In this document: one piece after another, positions 58,934 through 64,000 of the stretch
Layout of the letters: each line of letters starts with the position of its first letter
Numbering within the stretch: the first letter of the stretch is position 1
From: Phycisphaeraceae bacterium
GTDB taxonomy: Bacteria > Planctomycetota > Phycisphaerae > Phycisphaerales > UBA1924
Assembly (NCBI GenBank): GCA_020639235.1
Contig: JACKHC010000002.1
Location: 124,001-188,000, forward strand
Reading direction: 5' to 3'
DNA: 64,000 nt
Translations under genes and position numbers: made by a program
Notes under the pieces: model-generated
The model's database searches: none
The model's input: only the letters and a program-made list of their open reading frames with translations
Told to the model about the DNA's origin: nothing

Positions 58934-59902
58934 ATGGGATCGATCAGCAAGTTCATGCAGGAGCATTACCGGCACTTCAACTCAGCGGCGCTTGTTGATG
59001 CCGCCGAGGGGTACCGGAAGCATCTGGACAGTGGCGGATCGATGCTGGTGACGCTCGCGGGGGCGATGAGCACCGCCGAACTGGGGAGATCGCTCGCGGA
59101 GATGATCCGCCAGGGCAAGGTGCACGCGATCTCCTGCACCGGAGCCAATCTGGAAGAAGACCTTTTCAATCTCGTCGCGCACGAGCATTACCTGCGCATC
59201 CCGAACTACCGAGACCTGACCCCCCAGCAGGAGTGGGAACTCGCGGAGAAAGGGATGAACCGGGTCACGGACACCTGCATCCCCGAGGAAGAGGCGATTC
59301 GGCGCCTCGAGGCGGCGATGATGGGTGTCTGGACAAACGCGGACAAGAAGGGTGAGCGGTACCTGCCGCACGAGTACATGTACCAGGTGATCCGCTCGGG
59401 TGTGCTCAAGGACAAGTTCCAGGCGGACCCGAAGAACTCGTGGCTGATCGCGGCGGCGGAGAAGAACCTCCCGATGATCGTGCCGGGTTGGGAGGACTCG
59501 ACCCTCGGGAATATCTTCGCGGCGCGCATCATCGACGGCTCGATCTCCGGCGCGCACGTGATGAAGTCGGGCATCGAGTACATGATCGAGACCTCGAAGT
59601 GGTACCGCGAGGTCGCGCCGAAGTCTCCGATCGGATTCGTCCAGATCGGCGGCGGGATCGCGGGCGACTTCCCGATCTGCGTGGTGCCGATGATTCTGCA
59701 GGACCTGGAGGAGAAGGTGCCGTACTGGGGCTACTTCTGCCAGATCTCCGACTCGACGACGAGCTACGGCTCGTACTCGGGCGCCGTTCCCAATGAGAAG
59801 ATCTCGTGGGGGAAGCTGGACGCGGACACGCCCAAGTTCGTGATCGAGTCCGACGCGACGATCGTGGCACCGCTGATCTTCGCGTACCTGCTGGGGTGGT
59901 GA
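58934..59902 (+). CDS. Deoxyhypusine synthase-like enzyme
   Basis: A 322-residue member of the deoxyhypusine-synthase family (NAD- and spermidine-dependent aminobutyl transfer). GSMLVTLAGAMSTAELGRSLAEMI, HAISCTGANLEEDLFNLVAHEHY and PEDSTLGN-like WEDSTLGNIFAA mark the NAD fold; the family Lys is retained in ISWGKLDADT. Bacteria lack eIF5A, so bacterial members are thought to act on other amines such as in homospermidine formation. TACACT (58877-58882) is a possible -10 about 50 bases upstream. Confidence 0.85.
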   Translation: MGSISKFMQEHYRHFNSAALVDAAEGYRKHLDSGGSMLVTLAGAMSTAELGRSLAEMIRQGKVHAISCTGANLEEDLFNLVAHEHYLRIPNYRDLTPQQEWELAEKGMNRVTDTCIPEEEAIRRLEAAMMGVWTNADKKGERYLPHEYMYQVIRSGVLKDKFQADPKNSWLIAAAEKNLPMIVPGWEDSTLGNIFAARIIDGSISGAHVMKSGIEYMIETSKWYREVAPKSPIGFVQIGGGIAGDFPICVVPMILQDLEEKVPYWGYFCQISDSTTSYGSYSGAVPNEKISWGKLDADTPKFVIESDATIVAPLIFAYLLGW

Positions 59903-59915
59903 GGAAGGCAAGGGG

Positions 59916-59955
59916 AACGAAAACGCCCGGATCCCCCACGGGAGGTTCCGGGCGT
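59916..59955 (-). terminator. Intrinsic terminator after the TraB/GumN-type gene
   Basis: ACGCCCGGA (59923-59931) pairs with TCCGGGCGT (59947-59955); on the minus strand TTTTCGTT follows. It lies 56 bases past the stop at 60011 and between two convergent genes. Confidence 0.7.
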
Positions 59956-60010
59956 GTGTCTCGGGACATCAGGGTCCACCCGGATCATCGGTAGACAGGG
60001 CACCGGGCGA

Positions 60011-61114
60011 TTACCTCGTCTCGGCCTGGGGCGATGAATCCCCCTGTTCCGGCGGCGTCGACCCGGCGGTTTCCCCGCCCCGCTCCGCCATTTTCTTCAT
60101 CTGGTAGAGCTGGCGCTTGATCATGATCCGGGTCATCATCTGCTCGGACTTCGAGATGCCGGCGCGGGCGAGGTCGAGCGACATCGCGGGGTGCCACGTC
60201 GTTTCTCCGGGCTCATATCCGAGCTGCGTCTCCATGCGCTCGGTCATATCGCCCATGTGGCCGGCCCCGTAGATGACGGCGATGCGCTTGTTGGACTTGT
60301 CCTGAAGCGCTTCGGTGAGATCGTCGATGACGCGCTGGTTGCGGTCCTCGATAATGACCTGCATCAGCGCTTCGCCGCCGGGGAGCGCACCGCTCATGAC
60401 ATCGTCGGCCTCGGGCAGCATGTGCATAATGACGAGGCGTCCGCGCTCGGCGCCGCCGGGGATCGCTTCGATCATCGTAAACATCATGCTGGCCATCGCC
60501 CCCATGAATGATGAGCCGTCGAGCATCCCCAGGAGTTGAGAGGCATCGCCGCCCTTGGCCTCAACGGCCGCTTCGATCTCCTGGATGGACATGTCGGAGT
60601 TGCGCCAGTTCGAGCGTGTGTGGTCCATCTGATCGAGCTGGAATGTGAGGCCGAGCGAACGGGCCATCTTGGCCTGCAGCCCGTCGGACTCCTTCTTGTC
60701 GGCCTTGGGATCAGGTCGCGCCACGAGCGATGAGACGATGGGGGCCCGGCGCGCATCCTTGTGGGCGTGCTCGTCGATGGGCTCGCCCCCGTTCACACCT
60801 TCGAAAAGAACGAGGTCGTACCCGTCGAGTTCTTTCTGAAGCGTTGCGTAGAAGCGCGGCTCGGCGATGTGCACCGCGCCGTAGAGCGTGATGGTCGGGC
60901 CATCGCCATCGATCCTGCGGAACTCCTTCGACGCGATGTCGAGCGACATGACGCGATCGTCGCTCTCGGTGAGGCGAATCCAGGGTTCGTCCACGACGGC
61001 CTGTTGTGCCTGTTCGGCGGGCTTCGCTTCTTCGACGCCCGCGGGGGGCGCCGCGAGCAGCAACGAGGCGGTCAGCGTGATCGGCAGGGTCCAGAGAGCG
61101 GGGCGGAGCGTCAT
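60011..61114 (-). CDS. Exported TraB/GumN (TIKI-like) family protein
   Basis: A 367-residue protein with a signal peptide (LPITLTASLLLAAPPAG). TLYGAVHIAEPRFYATLQKELDGYDLVLFEGV and AVIYGAGHMGDM are the two GxxH-centred motifs of the TraB/PrgY/TIKI group, some of which are metal-dependent proteases. The C-terminus is hydrophilic (KRQLYQMKKMAERGGE...). GGAG lies 6 bases before ATG 61114. Function in this organism unknown. Confidence 0.8.
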   Translation of the reverse strand: MTLRPALWTLPITLTASLLLAAPPAGVEEAKPAEQAQQAVVDEPWIRLTESDDRVMSLDIASKEFRRIDGDGPTITLYGAVHIAEPRFYATLQKELDGYDLVLFEGVNGGEPIDEHAHKDARRAPIVSSLVARPDPKADKKESDGLQAKMARSLGLTFQLDQMDHTRSNWRNSDMSIQEIEAAVEAKGGDASQLLGMLDGSSFMGAMASMMFTMIEAIPGGAERGRLVIMHMLPEADDVMSGALPGGEALMQVIIEDRNQRVIDDLTEALQDKSNKRIAVIYGAGHMGDMTERMETQLGYEPGETTWHPAMSLDLARAGISKSEQMMTRIMIKRQLYQMKKMAERGGETAGSTPPEQGDSSPQAETR

Positions 61115-61181
61115 CGGAGACTCCTCATGCGTGAGGGTGCGAAGGGACACATATTCTTACCGGCTCGGGCGGTCGGGGCGC

Positions 61182-61213
61182 ATGAAAAAGGCCACGGAAT
61201 GCTTCCGCGGCCT
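61182..61213 (-). terminator. Intrinsic terminator of the isc operon
   Basis: On the minus strand AGGCC-gc-GGAA-gca-TTCC-gt-GGCCT is followed by TTTTTC, 25 bases after the erpA stop. Confidence 0.8.
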
Positions 61214-61237
61214 CTGTGATTCACATGGTCGTGCGGA

Positions 61238-61582
61238 TCAGACGGCGAACGAGGAGCCGCACCCGCAGGTGGTATTGGCATTGGGGTTGTTGAAGACGAA
61301 CCCGCGCCCCATGATCTCGTCCTTGAAGTCGATGGTGGTGCCGTTGAGGTACAGCAGCGACTTGGGATCGCAGATAACGCGGACGCCGTGCATCTCGAAC
61401 TCCTCATCGGTGTCCTTGCGGGACTCGGTGAGGTCGAGGATGTACGAGAAGCCCGAGCACCCGCCGCCCTTAACGCCGACGCGCAGGCAAACCTTGTCGG
61501 CGTCGAGTTCCTGCTGCTCGATGATCGTCTTGATCTCGCGGGCGGCGGTCGGTGTGAGGTTAACGGTAATCGTCTCGGCCAT
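61238..61582 (-). CDS. erpA: Iron-sulfur cluster insertion protein (IscA/ErpA family)
   Basis: A 114-residue A-type carrier protein. CLRVGVKGGGCSGFSYILDL holds the first conserved Cys, and the C-terminal CGCGSSFAV the Cys-x-Cys pair. It hands Fe-S clusters to target enzymes such as SdhB. GGAG upstream of ATG 61582, plus TACAAT (61615-61610), suggests an added internal promoter. Last gene of iscS-iscU-erpA, 51 bases after iscU. Confidence 0.93.
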   Translation of the reverse strand: MAETITVNLTPTAAREIKTIIEQQELDADKVCLRVGVKGGGCSGFSYILDLTESRKDTDEEFEMHGVRVICDPKSLLYLNGTTIDFKDEIMGRGFVFNNPNANTTCGCGSSFAV

Positions 61583-61633
61583 TGGCGTTACTTCTCCGTG
61601 GGTTCGCCTGATTGTAGGCGACTCGGCGGGCGG

Positions 61634-62062
61634 TCAGTGGGTGTGGGCTTCTTCTTCAACCGGAAGGCCGTTCTTCTGGCGGTAGTCCTTGATGGCGGCC
61701 TTGATGGCGTCCTCGGCGAGGACGGAGCAGTGGATCTTGACGGGGGGCAGGGCGAGTTCCTCGACGATCTCGGTATTCCGGATCTCGTGGCCCTGCTCGA
61801 CGGTCTTGCCCTTGAGCCACTCGGTGGCGAGGGACGACGAGGCGATCGCCGAGCCGCACCCGAAGGTCTTGAACTTGGCATCCTCGATCACGCCCGTGTC
61901 GGGGTTGACCTTGATCTGGAGCTGCATGACATCGCCGCACTCGGGTGCGCCGACGATTCCCACGCCGACATCCTTGCGCTCCTTGACCTGCGCGGAGGTG
62001 CCGAAGGTCCCGACATTGCGGGGCTTCTCGTAGTGGTCGATGAGTTGCTTGCTGTAAGCCAT
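61634..62062 (-). CDS. iscU: Iron-sulfur cluster scaffold protein IscU
   Basis: A 142-residue scaffold on which clusters are assembled. YSKQLIDHYEKPRNVGTF is the family opening; three Cys ligands appear in APECGDVMQLQIKV, TFGCGSAIASSSLATEW and KIHCSVLAEDAIKAAI. The stretch LPPVKIHC includes the chaperone-binding LPPVK motif. GAGGTGA lies 4 bases before ATG 62062; the gap to iscS is 36 bases. No hscA/hscB or isc regulator is adjacent. Confidence 0.95.
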   Translation of the reverse strand: MAYSKQLIDHYEKPRNVGTFGTSAQVKERKDVGVGIVGAPECGDVMQLQIKVNPDTGVIEDAKFKTFGCGSAIASSSLATEWLKGKTVEQGHEIRNTEIVEELALPPVKIHCSVLAEDAIKAAIKDYRQKNGLPVEEEAHTH

Positions 62063-62098
62063 GGTGTCACCTCAGAGGTGGAGTGTTCCAAAAAGGGA

Positions 62099-63334
62099 TC
62101 AGTGGTGCGCCCACTCGATGGTGGAGATATCGATGCCTTCCTTGTGCATGTCCCACAAGGGCGAGAGTTCACGCAGGTGATTGACGGCCCATGTGAGCTT
62201 CTCGATCGCGAAGTCGATCTGCTCCTTGGTGCTCCAACGACCGAGCGAGAATCGGAGCGAGGAGTGTGCCAGATCGTCGCCGACGCCGATGCCCTTGAGC
62301 ACATACGAGGGCTCGAGCGAGGCGCTGGTGCACGCCGAGCCGGACGAGACGGCGATGTCCTTGATCGCCATCATCAATCCTTCGCCCTCGACGAAGCCGA
62401 ACGACATATTCGTGATGTGAGCCAGTCGCCTCTCGGGGCGCCCGTTGATATGGACATGCTCGACGTTCTTGATCATCGATGACTCGAGATGATCGCGGAG
62501 GGCGCGGAGGCGTTCGCGTTCGGTGTCCATCTCGTTGGCGCAGATCTCGCACGCCTTGCCGAAGCCGACAATGCCCGTGACATTCAGCGTGCCCGAGCGG
62601 TAGCCGCGCTCCTGACCGCCGCCTTCCTGCTGCGCGACCAGGCGGATGCGGGGCTTGCGCCTGCGGATGTAAAGACCGCCCACACCCTTGGGGCCGTAGA
62701 TCTTGTGGCTCGACCATGTGAGCAGATCGATGTTGTCCTTCTCGACATCGGTCGGCATCTTGCCGACCCACTGGGTCGCATCGGTATGGAAGACGACATT
62801 GCGCTCGTGGCAGAGCGCGCCGATCTGCGGCACCTCATTGATCGTGCCCATCTCGTTGTTGGCCCACATGATGGTGACGAGAATCGTGTCATCGCGCATC
62901 GCGGCCTTGACCATCTCGGCGGTGACGATGCCGTCACGGGGCGGTTCGAGGTACGTCACATCGAAACCGCGTTTCTGGAGCCGCTTGCACGGGTCGAGCA
63001 CGGCCTTGTGCTCGATGGCGCTGGTGATGATGTGCCCGCGACCCTCTTGCCCCTCGGGCTTGAGCGCGTACATCTCGGCGGCGCCCTTGATGGCGAGGTT
63101 GTTGCCTTCGGTCGAACCCGAGGTGAAGACGACTTCCTTCGGCTGCGCACCGATAATGGCAGCGCACCGCTCGCGTGCGGTCTCGACCGCCTCCTCGGAC
63201 TCCCAGCCGAACTGGTGGTTGCGCGAACCGGGGTTGCCGAACTTCTCCGTGAAGTACGGGAGCATCGCCTCGACGACGCGGGGGTCGCAAGGCGTGGTGG
63301 CGGCGTGGTCGAGGTAGACCGGGAGTTTGAGCAT
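62099..63334 (-). CDS. iscS: Cysteine desulfurase IscS
   Basis: A 411-residue PLP enzyme releasing sulfur from cysteine. LDHAATTPCDPRV starts the fold; SSHKIYGPKGVGGLY holds the PLP Lys; AVSSGSACTSASLEPSYVL carries the persulfide Cys on its mobile loop. It feeds IscU, encoded next. The promoter upstream has TATAAT, a 17-base spacer and ATGACT, and a palindrome fills the spacer. Confidence 0.96.
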   Translation of the reverse strand: MLKLPVYLDHAATTPCDPRVVEAMLPYFTEKFGNPGSRNHQFGWESEEAVETARERCAAIIGAQPKEVVFTSGSTEGNNLAIKGAAEMYALKPEGQEGRGHIITSAIEHKAVLDPCKRLQKRGFDVTYLEPPRDGIVTAEMVKAAMRDDTILVTIMWANNEMGTINEVPQIGALCHERNVVFHTDATQWVGKMPTDVEKDNIDLLTWSSHKIYGPKGVGGLYIRRRKPRIRLVAQQEGGGQERGYRSGTLNVTGIVGFGKACEICANEMDTERERLRALRDHLESSMIKNVEHVHINGRPERRLAHITNMSFGFVEGEGLMMAIKDIAVSSGSACTSASLEPSYVLKGIGVGDDLAHSSLRFSLGRWSTKEQIDFAIEKLTWAVNHLRELSPLWDMHKEGIDISTIEWAHH

Positions 63335-63401
63335 GAGACAGGATCCCCGAGGTGATGCCCGCCGATCGCGGACAGGTTGGTCGTAAATCTAGAAGCATTC
63401 C

Positions 63402-63430
63402 ATTATACGCTGAGACCAAGTCTCAGTCAT
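63402..63430 (-). promoter_or_regulatory. isc operon promoter with embedded palindrome
   Basis: Minus strand: -35 ATGACT (63430-63425), 17-base spacer, -10 TATAAT (63407-63402). The palindrome CTGAGAC-ttg-GTCTCAG (63426-63410) nearly fills the spacer, an ideal site for a repressor sensing Fe-S status. A leader of about 60 bases precedes iscS. The palindrome could alternatively be a hairpin ending the upstream glycosyltransferase transcript, but no T-run follows. Confidence 0.65.
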
Positions 63431-63446
63431 CGATGAAGGCACCACT

Positions 63447-64000
63447 TTAGGCAAGGCGATCTGCGGAAACCGGCGGCTGGGGCAGCGGGTCGCGGACGCC
63501 GTGCTCGCAGACAAGGGGAAGCGATGTCCGCAGGGCAAACCGCCGGGCGGTCGGGAGATCGGCCATCCGCCCGGTCGGCTGGCGGGTGGGGTGGTAGAGG
63601 TGCCACGAGATGATCCGGGAAACGGGCACCGCGACGGTCGCACCCAGCCGGGCGGCTCGATAGGCGAACTCGTCGTCTTTGAAACCCCACCCCTGGTAGT
63701 GCTCGTCGAAGCCGTTGAGCCGGAGATAAAGGGCGAGATCGACCGAGAAGTGCCCCCCCAGCAGCTTCGGCTTGTGGAGAGGACCCAGCCGCAGGCGTCG
63801 CATCAACAGTTGCCGCCGATACCGGCGCTCGCGTTTGGCCAGGAGTTCTTGCTCGGCGGCGGTGACCTCCAACCGCCGGTCACCCGACAGAATCCTCGAA
63901 GCGTCGAGCGTCGCGGATGTCGCCTCATCGACATTCACGCGATACGGGTACACGAGTTCGGCGCGTGACCCGAATTGCGCATGCTGCGCAACGCAATCAT
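63447..64000 (-). CDS. Glycosyltransferase, N-terminus beyond the window (partial)
   Basis: The last 184 residues of a protein whose frame stays open to the window edge. GGHFSVDLALYLRLNGFDEHYQGWGFKDDEFAYRAARLGA is the C-terminal part of a galactosyltransferase-type GT-A domain (the W-G-x-x-D-x-E-F motif), and PYRVNVDEATSATLDASRIL resembles the preceding strand region. The N-terminal nucleotide-binding half is missing. It ends 112 bases before the iscS start. Confidence 0.8.
   Translation of the reverse strand, partial: DCVAQHAQFGSRAELVYPYRVNVDEATSATLDASRILSGDRRLEVTAAEQELLAKRERRYRRQLLMRRLRLGPLHKPKLLGGHFSVDLALYLRLNGFDEHYQGWGFKDDEFAYRAARLGATVAVPVSRIISWHLYHPTRQPTGRMADLPTARRFALRTSLPLVCEHGVRDPLPQPPVSADRLA

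Noticed and set aside
1..64000. tRNA genes, CRISPR arrays, insertion sequences, prophage or integrons
   Set aside because: No T-loop/acceptor pairing, regularly spaced repeats, transposase or integrase genes, or terminal inverted repeats were seen on either strand.

Overview
The window is a GC-rich, gene-dense bacterial chromosome segment with no mobile element, CRISPR array, prophage or tRNA that I could find. I infer a planctomycete, most likely of the Phycisphaerae. The reasons are an exported giant protein with the N-terminal LEPRILLSA motif typical of planctomycete surface proteins, a TIGR03790-type exported protein, dockerin-like tails with repeated VDVDDLN units, an exosortase-style (PEP-CTERM-like) tail, DUF1573 and HAF-repeat proteins, and Gram-negative outer-membrane assembly genes (BamD-like, LptE-like). 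No 16S gene is present, so this placement is an inference from protein families only. No gap between called genes exceeds about 300 bases.

Layout. 1-4.4 kb: HD-GYP-like protein, phosphohexomutase, TIGR03790/dockerin protein, DUF167. 4.5-8.2 kb (minus): BamD-like, LptE-like, FtsH. 8.3-10.5 kb: lipid kinase-like protein and a PIN/TRAM membrane protein. 10.6-15.1 kb (plus): SRP RNA, dnaX (with an apparent -1 frameshift to tau), ybaB, recR, rpoN. 15.2-16.8 kb: pgsA, pgpA and a small membrane protein. 16.8-21 kb: ComM-like ATPase, methyltransferase, truncated haemoglobin, and a transglutaminase-fold protein with a damaged active site. 21-25.8 kb: a GntR-led operon (regulator, membrane protein, M16 peptidase) divergent from a three-gene operon built around a ferric-reductase-like/Rieske fusion, with a perfect operator palindrome between them. 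25.8-30.5 kb: lower-GC HAF-repeat exported protein, Gfo/Idh/MocA oxidoreductase, metG, DUF2007/zinc-ribbon protein. 30.5-34.1 kb: three sulfotransferases and a family 2 glycosyltransferase, probably modifying surface glycans. 34.2-36.6 kb: PLP deaminase, tag, an unrecognised protein.

36.7-42.7 kb: large membrane pyrophosphatase with an extra domain, rpsU, rsfS, a histidine kinase, a YraN-type nuclease. 42.7-49.6 kb: SurA-like lipoprotein, DUF1844, sdhCAB, DUF1573 protein. 49.8-56.6 kb: an aromatic/Asn-rich low-complexity protein with a strong terminator, a 1008-residue cyclophilin/LEPRILLSA surface protein, an exported alpha/beta hydrolase, an FG-GAP/dockerin protein. 56.6-58.8 kb (minus): exported protein, ECF-type sigma factor, putative anti-sigma factor in one operon. 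58.9-64 kb: deoxyhypusine-synthase-like enzyme, TraB/GumN-type protein, an iscS-iscU-erpA iron-sulfur operon with a palindrome in its promoter, and a truncated glycosyltransferase at the edge.

Two window-wide signals stand out. Many genes have a TANNNT -10-like hexamer ending 6-8 bases before the start codon, which suggests widespread leaderless mRNAs. Two intergenic elements, starting exactly at a stop codon and 5.8 kb apart, share a hairpin with compensatory changes plus a conserved core at identical spacing.
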